Shown: positions 45,785 through 54,234 of the stretch, one piece after another
Layout: every line of letters begins with the position of its first letter
Numbering within the stretch: position 1 is the first letter of the stretch
Assembly: GCF_018324205.1 (NCBI RefSeq)
Contig: NZ_AP023356.1
Span: 620,001 to 684,000, forward strand
Length of the DNA: 64,000 bases
Source: Actinoplanes ianthinogenes
GTDB lineage: Bacteria; Actinomycetota; Actinomycetes; Mycobacteriales; Micromonosporaceae
Reading direction: 5' to 3'
The notes under the pieces: model-generated
What the model saw: only the letters and a program-made list of their open reading frames with translations
What the model was told of the DNA's origin: nothing
Database searches by the model: none
Translations under genes and position numbers: made by a program

Positions 45785-47014
45785 ATGAGCCTCACCCTCC
45801 GGCACACCGAGCCGGCCATCTGGTCCCGCAATTTCCGGTACTACTTCACGGCCCGCAGCGCGGGCCTGCTGAGCTGGGCCATGCTGCCGGTCGCGGTGGC
45901 CGCCGGCCTGCTCAGCGACGGGTACGCCCTGGACGTCGTGGGTTATGCGATGGCCTTCCTGATCGGCCCGTTCGCCGCGCTGGTGCTGTTCGGCGGCGTG
46001 CTCGCCGACCGGTTCACCGCCCGCCGCATGATGATCGCCGCCGACCTGGCGAACCTGGTCGCCCACCTGCTGCTCGCGGTGCTCTTCCTGCACGGCATCG
46101 ACCACCTCTGGCAGCTCTACGCGCTGCTCGCGGTGGCCGGCACCGCGAACGCCATGTTCCAGCCGGGCGCCGCCTCGACGGTCCCGCTGGTCGCCCGCGA
46201 CGTTCAGGGCGCGAACGGCGTGCTGCGCACCTCCGAGGCGCTCACCGGGCTGGCCGGTCCGGCGCTGGCCGGCGTCCTGGTCGGGTTCGGCGCCACCGGC
46301 GGGGTCATGCTGATCTCCGCGGTGGCGTACGGGACGAGCGCCGCGTGCCTGCTCACCCTCCGCCTCGGCGCGGTGCCCGCCCCGCCCGCCGGCGAGAGCC
46401 TGTGGCGCAACCTGGCGGCCGGCTGGCGGGAGTTCCGCTCCCGCGCGTGGCTCTGGGGCGTGATCGTGATCTGGATGTTCTTCGCGGTGCTCTCCTGGGG
46501 CCCGCTGCTGCCGGTGGCCGCCGGCGTCCTGGTGCCCGAGCACGGCGCCACCGCGTTCGGCCTGCTCAACTGCGCGCTCGGGGCCGGCACCGTGGCCGGG
46601 GGCCTGCTGGCGATCCGCTACAAGCCGGCCCGGCCGCTGGCCGCCGGCGCGGTGGCGATGCTGGCCTTCCCTCTCTACCCGCTCGGCATCGTGCTCGGCT
46701 GGCCGGTAGGCCCGCTCGCGGCCGCCCAGGTCGCGGTCGGCGCCGGCCTCGGCTTCTGGGGCGTCATGTGGGCCACCAGCGTGCAGACCCAGGTGCCGGG
46801 CGAGGTCCTGAACCGGGTGCACGCCTACGAGGTGGCCGGCTCGGTGGGCATGTTCCCGATCGGCAGCGCCCTGGCCGGCCCGGCGGTGACGGCGTTCGGC
46901 ACCGACCGGGTGCTCCTGGTCGGTGCCGCGGTGGCCCTGCTGGCCGCGCTCGCCCTGCTGGCCGCCCGCCCGATCCGGACCCTGGGCCGGGCGGGCAATG
47001 TAAAGTCGACTTGA
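45785..47014 (+). CDS. MFS transporter (MFS_3-type exporter-like)
   Basis: A 409-residue, ~11-12 helix protein of the enterobactin-exporter/MFS_3-like group. It begins WSRNFRYYFTARSAGLLSW and has GGVLADRFTARRMMIAADLANL in the helix 2-3 loop, then FQPGAASTVPLVARD. Such proteins often export drugs or siderophores. ATG 45785 was preferred to ATG 45758, which lies inside the operator; there is no clear ribosome site, so the transcript may be leaderless. It is divergent from and probably repressed by the MarR protein. Its 3' end overlaps a palindrome serving the next operon. Confidence 0.87.
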   Translation: MSLTLRHTEPAIWSRNFRYYFTARSAGLLSWAMLPVAVAAGLLSDGYALDVVGYAMAFLIGPFAALVLFGGVLADRFTARRMMIAADLANLVAHLLLAVLFLHGIDHLWQLYALLAVAGTANAMFQPGAASTVPLVARDVQGANGVLRTSEALTGLAGPALAGVLVGFGATGGVMLISAVAYGTSAACLLTLRLGAVPAPPAGESLWRNLAAGWREFRSRAWLWGVIVIWMFFAVLSWGPLLPVAAGVLVPEHGATAFGLLNCALGAGTVAGGLLAIRYKPARPLAAGAVAMLAFPLYPLGIVLGWPVGPLAAAQVAVGAGLGFWGVMWATSVQTQVPGEVLNRVHAYEVAGSVGMFPIGSALAGPAVTAFGTDRVLLVGAAVALLAALALLAARPIRTLGRAGNVKST

Positions 47015-47031
47015 CGTCAAGAAGTCTTTAC
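47000..47031. promoter_or_regulatory. palindromic promoter/operator of the membrane protein-XRE pair
   Basis: GTAAAG (47000-47005) and CTTTAC (47026-47031) flank a perfect TTGACGTCAA palindrome (47011-47020). TTGACG could be a -35 element. The site lies 15 bases upstream of the gene at 47046, whose operon ends in an XRE-type regulator, so autoregulation is likely. Confidence 0.55.
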
Positions 47032-47045
47032 GCGAGGATCGCCTC

Positions 47046-47537
47046 ATGACGGTCTCAGTAGTCGACCGCGTGGTGCGGTGGAACCTCGACATCGGCGGCG
47101 ACCTGTACGGTGACGAGCGCGAGCGCTTCCGGTGGTATGAGGGGATCGCCACCGCCTCGGCGCTGCACTCGCTGCTCATCCCCTGGGCGGCGGCGGTCAT
47201 GGTGTGGTCGCTCGGCGAGGCCGCCGTGCTGCCGCTCACGATCGTCCTCGTCCTGCTCTTCGGCCCGATGGTGCTCTGCGCGGTCTACGTGCGACGGCGC
47301 AAGGTCGAGACGGACCCGCGCGGGTGGGGGTCGAAACGGATCCTGATCACGGCACTGACCGTGTCGCCCTACGTGGTGTTCCTGGTCGGTGCGCTGCACG
47401 CCGACGACCCGGCGGGTGACGGCTGGATCGGCGCGGCCGTCGGCGGCGTGTTCGGGGCGATGATCAGCATCCTGGCGGCGCTGCGCAAGGCTCGGCAGTG
47501 GCAGCAGCGCGAGGCGCTCGCCGAGGACGAGGACTGA
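47046..47537 (+). CDS. membrane protein paired with an XRE regulator
   Basis: A 163-residue protein with four hydrophobic segments (about 42-58, 60-80, 100-118 and 128-146). It starts at ATG 47046 after GAGGA and ends with a charged tail. Its stop overlaps the start of the XRE gene (TGATG). Pairs of a small four-helix membrane protein and a short Cro/CI-type regulator are common in bacteria, often self-controlled; the membrane protein's role is unknown. Confidence 0.75.
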   Translation: MTVSVVDRVVRWNLDIGGDLYGDERERFRWYEGIATASALHSLLIPWAAAVMVWSLGEAAVLPLTIVLVLLFGPMVLCAVYVRRRKVETDPRGWGSKRILITALTVSPYVVFLVGALHADDPAGDGWIGAAVGGVFGAMISILAALRKARQWQQREALAEDED

Positions 47538-47779
47538 TGGCGCCACCCTCCGGCCCGGTCCGCGCCCCGGAGGCCGGCGGCGCGGCGGGGGCGCGGATCC
47601 GGGCCGCGCGCAAGGAGGCCGCACTGACCCAGCAGGGCCTGTCGGCCGCCGTCGGGGTGAGCCGGCAGACCATCATCGCCATGGAGACGGGCGACTACGC
47701 TCCCTCCGTCTACCTGGCGATCAAGATTGCCCGGGCGCTGGACGTGACGGTCGAGTCCTTGTGGGGCGACGAGACCTGA
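47537..47779 (+). CDS. short XRE-family (Cro/CI-type) regulator
   Basis: An 80-residue helix-turn-helix protein starting at ATG 47537 inside the TGATG overlap with the upstream membrane protein gene. The domain spans about 15-78: IRAARKEAALTQQGLSAAVG, VSRQTIIAMETGDYAPSV, LAIKIARALDVTVESLW. It belongs to the compact group of stand-alone regulators. The palindrome at 47000-47031 is its probable site. It ends 5 bases before the convergent ROK gene. Confidence 0.87.
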   Translation: MAPPSGPVRAPEAGGAAGARIRAARKEAALTQQGLSAAVGVSRQTIIAMETGDYAPSVYLAIKIARALDVTVESLWGDET

Positions 47780-47783
47780 GCTG

Positions 47784-48872
47784 TCACTGGTTGGCGACCG
47801 TCTCGCGGAGGACGCCGAGGGCCGCGGCACGGACTCCGGCGAGGACCGGGTCGGCGGGCAGGGCGGCGGGGCGCACCGGGATCTCGCGGGGGGACCAGGC
47901 GGCGGCCGCGACGACATCGCCGAGCAGGGCGGGACCCCACGGGCCGCCGACGACGATCTCCTGCGGGTCGGCGAGGGCGATCAGGGCGGCGATCACGCCA
48001 CCGACCGCGACGGCCAGCGCCGGATGGGCCTCACGGTTGCGCAGGAGGCGGTCGACGTCGATCGCGGTGGAGTCCGGGTGGCGCAGGCCGAGCTCGGCGA
48101 AGAGTTCGATGAAACGGATCGCCCGGCCGCCGGGGCCGGGGACGAAGAGGTGGGCGATCTCGCCGGTCAGGCCGGTGCGGCCACGGCGGATCTCGCCGTC
48201 GTTGACGATCGCGCAGCCCAGGCCCTCGCCCAGGTAGAGATAGGCGAAGTCGCGGAGGTCGCCGGCGCTGTCACGTTCGGCGAGGGCGGCCCAGTTGACG
48301 TCGTTGTCGACCGTGACCGGGCCGGCGACCAGCGGGGACAGGACGGCGACCGGGTCGAGCTCGCCGACCAGGAACGGGGAGTCGGGCAGGTGGACGAGGC
48401 GGCCGGTGGCCCGGTCGACCGGGTCGGCGGCACCGACGACGGCCACCCGGATGGGATCCGCGGCCAGTTCCGCCGCGACCTCCCGCAGGGCGGCGGCGAC
48501 CCGGTCGGGGCGGGCCGGGCGGTCGATCTGCCGGGTCGCGCGGGCGACCGTGTCGCCGTAGACGTCGAGTCGCTCGGCGACGACCCCCTCCGGCGCGATC
48601 GTCACGGCCAGGGCCGCACCCACCTCCGGGGCGAGCGCGTAATAGGAGCCGACCCTCCCCCGGCCGCGCCCACCCGGCGTCCGCTCGCCGGTGTCGGCGA
48701 CCAGCCCGCGTTCCGCGAGCCGGCGCACGCTCTCCCCCGCGGTCGGCTTGGAGATGCCGATCTCGGTGGCCAGCTCGGCCCGGGTCAGGCGGCGGTGCCG
48801 GATCAGCGCGCGCAGCACGTGCTCGTCGGTCACCGAGCGCACCAGCTCCGGTGACGGCTTGGCGGAGTCCAC
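47784..48872 (-). CDS. ROK-family transcriptional regulator
   Basis: A 362-residue protein: winged helix at about 12-70 (LIRHRRLTRAELATEIGISKPTAGESVRRL) followed by a ROK sugar-kinase-like domain (about 85-355; VDNDVNWAALAERD, GEGLGCAIVNDGEIRRG, TGEIAHLF). The ROK zinc motif (GHxxxxCxCGxxGC) is not present after EIAHLF, which suggests that the typical metal site is lost. Such regulators sense sugars. It is divergent from a DUF1479 protein; the TCAAGT/ACTTGA repeat between them is a likely operator. Confidence 0.87.
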   Translation of the reverse strand: MDSAKPSPELVRSVTDEHVLRALIRHRRLTRAELATEIGISKPTAGESVRRLAERGLVADTGERTPGGRGRGRVGSYYALAPEVGAALAVTIAPEGVVAERLDVYGDTVARATRQIDRPARPDRVAAALREVAAELAADPIRVAVVGAADPVDRATGRLVHLPDSPFLVGELDPVAVLSPLVAGPVTVDNDVNWAALAERDSAGDLRDFAYLYLGEGLGCAIVNDGEIRRGRTGLTGEIAHLFVPGPGGRAIRFIELFAELGLRHPDSTAIDVDRLLRNREAHPALAVAVGGVIAALIALADPQEIVVGGPWGPALLGDVVAAAAWSPREIPVRPAALPADPVLAGVRAAALGVLRETVANQ

Positions 48873-48927
48873 CCGCCGATTCTAGTCAGGAGCCTTGCCT
48901 GGGAAGGGGACCGCGTCCTACAGTCAT

Positions 48928-48945
48928 TCAAGTAAGGAGACTTGA
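48928..48945. promoter_or_regulatory. palindrome between ROK and DUF1479 genes
   Basis: TCAAGT (48928-48933) and ACTTGA (48940-48945) are perfect 6-bp arms with a 6-base spacer, 19 bases upstream of the GTG at 48964. A further CTTGAA follows directly. It is a candidate ROK operator. Confidence 0.55.
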
Positions 48946-48963
48946 CTTGAAAGGATCGAGGCC

Positions 48964-50232
48964 GTGACCAGCACCCTGCCGCATTGGGAAGCACCGCCCG
49001 CCGACCTGAAGGCCGCCACCCGCGAGATCAAGACCGCGCTGCGGGAGCGGATCGCCGCCTCGGGCCGCAGCGTCGAGGAGGTGTTCGCGGTCGTCGAGCA
49101 GCGGGTGCAGGCCGCCGTCGACGACATCGCCGCGGCACGCCGGCGCGGCGAGAGCGTCTGGCCGGTCATCGACTACACCGACATCGCCGCCGGGACCGTC
49201 AGCGCCGAGCAGCTCGCCCTGCTGCGCCGCCGCGGCTGCCTCGTGGTGCGCGGTCACTTCGATCGCGACCAGGCCCTGCAGTGGGATCAAGACATCGTTG
49301 ATTACGTCGAGAGCAACCAGTTCTTCGAGAACTATCGCGGCCCCGGCGACGACTTCTTCGGCAGCGTCGGCTCCAAGCCCGAGATCTACCCGATCTACTG
49401 GTCACCCGCGCAGATGCAGGCCCGCCAGAGCGACCGGATGGCGGCCGTCCAGGCGTTCCTCAACAGCCAGTGGAAGCACGAGTCCGACGGAGTGCAGTGG
49501 TTCGACCCGAACCGTGACTCGCTGTACCCCGACCGCATCCGCCGCCGCCCCGAGGGCGCCGACTCGGCCGGTCTCGGCACGCACCTCGACCCGGGCACCC
49601 TCGACCTGTGGATGACCCAGGCGTACCAGCAGGCGTTCCGGCACCTGTTCGACGGCAGCGTCGAGCAGTACGACCCGTGGGACGCCGCCCACCGCACCGC
49701 CGGCCCGCAGTACCCGGGCTCGACCATGTGCTCGGCGTTCCGCACGTTCCAGGGCTGGACCGCGCTGTCCGACATGGATCACGACCAGGGCGTGCTGCAC
49801 ACGGTGCCGATCCCGGAGGCGATGGCCTACCTGATGCTGCGCCCGCTGCTGAGCGACGTCCCGGACGACGACATGTGCGGCGTCACCGTGAACCAGGTCT
49901 TCCCGGCCGGCCACAAGTGGCACGCCCCGCTCATGGACGCCCTGTCCGGCATCCCGGACGTCCGCGCCGGCGACTCGGTCTGGTGGCACTGCGACATGAT
50001 CCACAGTGTCGCCCCGGTCGAGGCGCAGCGTGGCTGGGGCAACGTCATGTACATCCCGGCCGCCCCGTGGTGCCCGCGCAACGAGGAGTACGCGGCGTCC
50101 GTCCGCCACGCCTTCCTGACCGGCGAGAGCCCCACCGACTTCCCGGCCGAACACTACGAGCGCGACTGGCCGAACCGCTTCTCGCCCGCCGACCTCAACG
50201 AGACCGGCCGCCGGGGTCTCGGCCTGCCCTGA
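48964..50232 (+). CDS. DUF1479 (YbiU-like) putative Fe(II)/2-oxoglutarate oxygenase
   Basis: A 422-residue protein from GTG 48964. Motifs VIDYTDIAAG, RRGCLVVRGHF, EIYPIYWSPAQMQARQS, GLGTHLDPGTLDLWM, GWTALSDMDHDQGVLHTVPIPEA and WWHCDMIHSVAPV match the DUF1479/YbiU family. The HxD in GTHLDPG and the His in MIHSV are placed like the metal-binding facial triad of Fe(II)/2-oxoglutarate dioxygenases. No substrate is known for the family. The divergent ROK regulator hints at a sugar-linked signal. Its 3' end overlaps the convergent FUSC gene by 38 bases. Confidence 0.85.
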   Translation: MTSTLPHWEAPPADLKAATREIKTALRERIAASGRSVEEVFAVVEQRVQAAVDDIAAARRRGESVWPVIDYTDIAAGTVSAEQLALLRRRGCLVVRGHFDRDQALQWDQDIVDYVESNQFFENYRGPGDDFFGSVGSKPEIYPIYWSPAQMQARQSDRMAAVQAFLNSQWKHESDGVQWFDPNRDSLYPDRIRRRPEGADSAGLGTHLDPGTLDLWMTQAYQQAFRHLFDGSVEQYDPWDAAHRTAGPQYPGSTMCSAFRTFQGWTALSDMDHDQGVLHTVPIPEAMAYLMLRPLLSDVPDDDMCGVTVNQVFPAGHKWHAPLMDALSGIPDVRAGDSVWWHCDMIHSVAPVEAQRGWGNVMYIPAAPWCPRNEEYAASVRHAFLTGESPTDFPAEHYERDWPNRFSPADLNETGRRGLGLP

Positions 50233-51286
50233 TCGCGGCGCGCTTCTGGAGCAGGTCGGCCGCCAGCATCCCGGCCACCCCGATCGCCAGGCCGACGAAC
50301 GTGTAGAGGACCCGCTCGCCCTCGGCCGCCAGGTCGTCCGGGTGGGGCAGGTCCATCGCGATCAGCACGGTCGCCGCGACCGCGCCGGTGTACAGCGCGT
50401 AGTTGACGAATCGGATGCAGACCGCGACCGAGGCCAGGACGATCAGGGCGACGCCCAGGGCGACCTCGCTGTCGACGCTGAGCAGCAGCGTCGTCGCCAG
50501 CGCGGCGCCCAGGATCGCGCCGGCCAGGCGCTGCGCGGCCACCAGCCGGGACTGTTCCAGCGACGGCTTGAGCGCGACGATCGTGGCGATCGGCAGCCAG
50601 TCGGCGTTGGGCGCGTGCAGCCCGAACGCGATCGCGACGGCGCCGGCCACCAGGACCGCGCGCAGCACCGCGAAAATGATCACCGGCCGGGTCAGCGGCC
50701 GCGGTGACGTGTCGCCGGGGATCTCCGGGAACGGCGAGGTCCGGACGACACGGCCGCGGGCCAGCCAGAGCAGCCAGGTGGCGGCGACCCACAGCGCGAA
50801 CCCGGCCAGCCAGGCCAGCGCCTGTGCCCAGGGACGGGACTGCCCGGCCGCGGCGCCCGCGCCGAGTGCGACCAGGAACCAGATGTTCACCAGCAGCGCG
50901 CCGACGAAGCGGTGCACGCCGAAGGTCACCGCCAGCCCGGCCAGACCGGTGATCAGGAAGGCGGCGAGCGTGACCAGTCCGCAGGCCCACGTGCCGGCGG
51001 CGAAGCCGAGCGCGGTCAGCGGCGCGCCGACCACCCCGACCAGCGTCATCTCCCGCAGCCGGGCCCGGTAGGGCCCGCCGGGATCGCTGAGCGCCACGAA
51101 CAGCACGCCGAACACCAGGCTCAAGGCGTACGCCTGGAGGTCGAGCGCGTGCAGCGCGGCCAGGAGCACCGCCAGGATCACGATCGCCGCCAGGCCGCGG
51201 CGCACGGCCAGCCCGGCCCGGTTGAGCGCGAACACCCGGGCCAGGCGCTGTCGCCAACCTGTGCCGGTGAGCTCTGAGCCGGCCAT
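50195..51286 (-). CDS. FUSC-like aromatic acid exporter-type membrane protein
   Basis: A 363-residue protein with about ten membrane segments arranged as two similar halves, starting at ATG 51286 with GGAGGTGA upstream. Features such as ALSLVFGVLFVALSDPGG, IATIVALKPSLEQSRLVAAQRLAGAILGAALA and VNYALYTGAVAATVLIAMDLP match the FUSC (fusaric acid resistance) family, which includes aromatic acid efflux proteins. A hairpin adjoins its ribosome site. The stop lies within the convergent DUF1479 gene. Confidence 0.82.
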   Translation of the reverse strand: MAGSELTGTGWRQRLARVFALNRAGLAVRRGLAAIVILAVLLAALHALDLQAYALSLVFGVLFVALSDPGGPYRARLREMTLVGVVGAPLTALGFAAGTWACGLVTLAAFLITGLAGLAVTFGVHRFVGALLVNIWFLVALGAGAAAGQSRPWAQALAWLAGFALWVAATWLLWLARGRVVRTSPFPEIPGDTSPRPLTRPVIIFAVLRAVLVAGAVAIAFGLHAPNADWLPIATIVALKPSLEQSRLVAAQRLAGAILGAALATTLLLSVDSEVALGVALIVLASVAVCIRFVNYALYTGAVAATVLIAMDLPHPDDLAAEGERVLYTFVGLAIGVAGMLAADLLQKRAAIRAGRDPGGRSR

Positions 51287-51289
51287 CAC

Positions 51290-51320
51290 GTCACCTCCGG
51301 TCGATATCAGCATCGACCGG
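51290..51320 (-). promoter_or_regulatory. leader hairpin next to the FUSC ribosome binding site
   Basis: CCGGTCGA (51297-51304) pairs with TCGACCGG (51313-51320) around 8 bases. On the transcript the hairpin ends in the GG that begins the GGAGGTGA site of the gene starting at 51286. The arrangement resembles the leader of the gene at 3331. Confidence 0.4.
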
Positions 51321-51387
51321 AGCGCCCGGCACCGCATCACCCGATCGGGGTTAGCGGCGGGCGTTCCGGGCCGGAACCGGGCACGGC

Positions 51388-52179
51388 TCACTCCATCAGT
51401 GGCGCGGTGTCCAGCAACGCTGCGGCGATCTCCGCGGCCGGTCCGGCGAGACGCGCGTTGAGCTGGAAGAACAACTCCTGCGCGGAGGCCGCGGGCCAGT
51501 CCGGGGGCAGGTGGGAGATGGGCAGGCGGGGGTCCTGGCGGATGATCTGGAGCCAGTCCGTGATCAGGCGCAGTTTGGCGGCGAGAGGATCGCTGCCGGA
51601 CGTCGGTGGGGCCCATCGCGTACTGAAATCGGTGTAACGCGCCGCGAGTGCCGGCAGGTCGTAGGCGTGGGAGATCATCTCGGCGACGTCGGTCGCCTCG
51701 TCGGCCGTGGCCCGGAAGATCCGGATGTGGGGGCCGAGCCCGAGGTCCGCCAGGATCGGTCGCACGTCGGGGTGCCCGGGCGCGATCCAGAGCCCGCCCT
51801 GCACCGGCCCGAACCCGGCCCACGCCAGCTGGGCCCGCAGGTCGTGCCGCTCCCGGCGGCGCTCGCCGGGCAGCGAGAAGGCGAGCAGCGTCCAGGTCCC
51901 GTCCCAGTCGTGGTTGACCGCGCCGGTCTCCCAGAGGCGGACCGCGCCGTCGCGCAGGATGCGGGTGGAGCGGTCGGTGAGCCCGAAGTACATCTTGCGG
52001 CCGTGCCGCTGACGGCGCAGCAGACCGCGGGCGGTCAGCCGGGTCAGCGTGGAGCGGGTCGCCTCGGCGGAGACGCCGGCGCGGCCGAGCACGTCGATCA
52101 CGCTGCCGGAGTAGACGCACACGCCGCGATCGAGCAGGTGGTCGCCGAGAAACGTGAGCATGACCGACGAGGAACGCAC
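51388..52179 (-). CDS. PaaX-family transcriptional regulator
   Basis: A 263-residue protein from GTG 52179, chosen because family members begin with a Ser-rich stretch before LTFLGDHLL; ATG 52161 would remove it. The winged helix (about 5-75; VLGRAGVSAEATRSTLTRLTARGLLRR) is followed by the PaaX central domain (WTLLAFSLPGERRRERHDLRAQLAWAGFG and GLWIAP) and C-terminal domain. PaaX proteins repress catabolic genes and respond to CoA thioesters such as phenylacetyl-CoA. It is divergent from the Liv-type ABC operon 118 bases away, its likely target. Confidence 0.88.
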   Translation of the reverse strand: MRSSSVMLTFLGDHLLDRGVCVYSGSVIDVLGRAGVSAEATRSTLTRLTARGLLRRQRHGRKMYFGLTDRSTRILRDGAVRLWETGAVNHDWDGTWTLLAFSLPGERRRERHDLRAQLAWAGFGPVQGGLWIAPGHPDVRPILADLGLGPHIRIFRATADEATDVAEMISHAYDLPALAARYTDFSTRWAPPTSGSDPLAAKLRLITDWLQIIRQDPRLPISHLPPDWPAASAQELFFQLNARLAGPAAEIAAALLDTAPLME

Positions 52180-52233
52180 GAGCGCACGGTACCGGGGATG
52201 TTGGCGGCATGTGCAGCGATGTAGGGCAATTTC

Positions 52234-52262
52234 TTGACCAGTGTCACATCCACGCCTAACTT
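52234..52262 (+). promoter_or_regulatory. putative promoter of the Liv-type ABC operon
   Basis: TTGACC (52234-52239) and TAACTT (52257-52262) are spaced by 17 bases, close to the housekeeping sigma consensus for actinobacteria. They lie 36 bases upstream of the ATG at 52298. Confidence 0.5.
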
Positions 52263-52297
52263 GGCCGCAACCACAGCTTTCGATGAAAGCGGGCGAC

Positions 52298-53467
52298 ATG
52301 AAACGACTCTGGTCATCCCTCGCCGCGCTCCTGCTGCTCACCACGGCCACCGCCTGCGGCGACGACTCCGACGACACGAACACCCTGAAGATCGGCGCGA
52401 TCCTGTCGCTGACCGGCAACTACGCGCCGCTGGGCAGCGAGGACAAGAAGGCGGTCGAGCTGGCCGTCCAGCAGATCAACGCGGCCGGCGGGCTGCTCGG
52501 CCGGCAGATCGAGCTGCTGGTGCGCGACGACAAGAGCCAGCCCGAGCAGTCGGTGCTCAGCTTCAACGAGCTGACCGGCAGCGACGTGGCCGCGGTGATC
52601 GGCTCGCCGTTCTCCAACTCGGCGCTGGCCACGATCCCGCAGGTGGATCGCGAGAAGATCCCCTACGTCTCGCTCACCCCGGCGGACGAGCAGGTCAACC
52701 CCGTCCATCCGTACGTCTACGTGGTCCCCGCCACCAGCGCCACCTACGCCGACCGGATCCTGCAGTACTACCAGGCGCAGGGGTACACGAAGATCGCCGT
52801 GGCGCACGACAGCCGCAGTTCCTACGCCAACGCCGGCGCCGCCGGCACCAGGTCGAAGGCCTCCCGGTACGGCATCACCCTGGTCGCCGACGAGGAGTTC
52901 CAGACCACGACCACCGAGTTCAGCGCCATCCTCAACCACGTCAAGGCGTCCGGGGCGCAGGCCCTGACCGTCTGGTCGACCGGCGCCCCCGCGGTCGCCT
53001 TCGCCAAGCAGTACGCCACCGCCGGCCTCGGCGTCCCGCTGATGTTCACCGGCTCCCAGGCCAGCACCCTCTGGCTCAAGCCGACCGGCGCGGCGGCCGA
53101 GGGCGTCTTCGTGGCCAGCTCGATCGCCGTCGTCGGCGACCAACTGCCGGCCGGCCAGCAGCGGACCGCCGTCGAGGAGCTGTCCACGCCGTTCACCGCC
53201 CAGTACGGGTACCCGCCGCCGCAGTTCGCGGCCGACGGCTACACCGGCGTGAAGCTGCTGGCCGCCGCGGTCACCGCGGCGAACAGCACGGACGCCGACA
53301 AGATCCGGGCGGCGTTCGAGGGACTGACCCTGACCACCCCGAACGGCACCTATCACTACTCGGCGACCGACCACGCCGGACTCACCGCCGACTACATCTC
53401 GATCAACGTGGTGAAGGGCGGCACGTTCGTCGCCACCGACTGGGCGAAATCGAAGCTGGCCAAGTGA
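52298..53467 (+). CDS. ABC transporter substrate-binding lipoprotein (LivK-like)
   Basis: A 389-residue branched-chain amino acid-type periplasmic binding protein (Peripla_BP_6 fold). The signal peptide MKRLWSSLAALLLLTTATAC ends in a Cys at residue 20, a lipobox-like ATAC site. The mature protein begins with KIGAILSLTGNYAPLG and contains VAAVIGSPFSNSALA and VPLMFTGSQ. ATG 52298 was preferred to the in-frame ATG 52283 and ATG 52241 because it gives a compact signal peptide. It opens a seven-gene coupled operon. The ligand may be an amino acid, amide or aromatic compound. Confidence 0.9.
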   Translation: MKRLWSSLAALLLLTTATACGDDSDDTNTLKIGAILSLTGNYAPLGSEDKKAVELAVQQINAAGGLLGRQIELLVRDDKSQPEQSVLSFNELTGSDVAAVIGSPFSNSALATIPQVDREKIPYVSLTPADEQVNPVHPYVYVVPATSATYADRILQYYQAQGYTKIAVAHDSRSSYANAGAAGTRSKASRYGITLVADEEFQTTTTEFSAILNHVKASGAQALTVWSTGAPAVAFAKQYATAGLGVPLMFTGSQASTLWLKPTGAAAEGVFVASSIAVVGDQLPAGQQRTAVEELSTPFTAQYGYPPPQFAADGYTGVKLLAAAVTAANSTDADKIRAAFEGLTLTTPNGTYHYSATDHAGLTADYISINVVKGGTFVATDWAKSKLAK

Positions 53468-54234
53468 CCGCCCTGCTCAGCGCCGTCGGGCTGACCCGCC
53501 GATTCGGTGGCGTGCACGCCCTGCGCGACGTCGACCTGGACGTCGCGCCGGGCGAGACGCACGCCGTGATCGGGCCGAACGGCGCCGGCAAGTCCACCCT
53601 GTTCAAACTGATCGGCGGGCAGCTGCCGGCGACCGCGGGCACGATCGGCTACGACGGGCGGCGCATCGACCGGCTGGCGCCGCACCGGCGGGCCCGGCGC
53701 GGGATCGCGATCGCGTTCCAGGACGCCCCGGTCTTCCGGGGCATGACCGTCGCGGAGAACGCCATGGTCGGCGCGCACGCGATCACCCGCGCCGGGCCGG
53801 TCGCCGCCGTCCTGCGGTTGCCGCGCCATCGGCACGACGAGACCGTCATCCGTACGCTCGCCGCCCGCGCGCTGAAGAAGACCGGTCTGGACGGCTGGGC
53901 CGACCGTCCCGCCGACGACCTGCCCCTCGGCCAGCAGCGCGCGCTCCAGGTGGCCCGCGCCCTGTGCGGCCGGCCCCGGCTGCTGCTGCTGGACGAGCCG
54001 GCCTCCGGCCTGCGCGGGCCGGAGCGGACCGCCCTCGCCGGCCTGATCGAGGAGTTGCGCGGCGAGGGCCTGTCGATCCTGCTGGTCGAGCACGACGTCG
54101 GGTTCGTCGCCCGGCTCGCCGACCGGGTCACCGTGCTCGACCTGGGCCGGGTGATCGCCAGCGGCCCGTTCGCGCGGATCCGGACGGACCCCGCGGTGAT
54201 CAAGGCGTACCTGGGTGGCCCGGATGATCATTGA
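53464..54234 (+). CDS. ABC transporter ATP-binding protein (LivG-like)
   Basis: A 256-residue ATPase starting at GTG 53464, which overlaps the stop of the binding protein gene (GTGA). Walker A is GPNGAGKST and Walker B LLLLDEPASG. The signature motif reads LPLGQQRALQVARAL (LPLGQQ in place of the usual LSxGxQ, as in LivG proteins), and the switch His is in VEHDVGFV. It powers uptake with LivF, LivH and LivM. Confidence 0.92.
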   Translation: MTALLSAVGLTRRFGGVHALRDVDLDVAPGETHAVIGPNGAGKSTLFKLIGGQLPATAGTIGYDGRRIDRLAPHRRARRGIAIAFQDAPVFRGMTVAENAMVGAHAITRAGPVAAVLRLPRHRHDETVIRTLAARALKKTGLDGWADRPADDLPLGQQRALQVARALCGRPRLLLLDEPASGLRGPERTALAGLIEELRGEGLSILLVEHDVGFVARLADRVTVLDLGRVIASGPFARIRTDPAVIKAYLGGPDDH

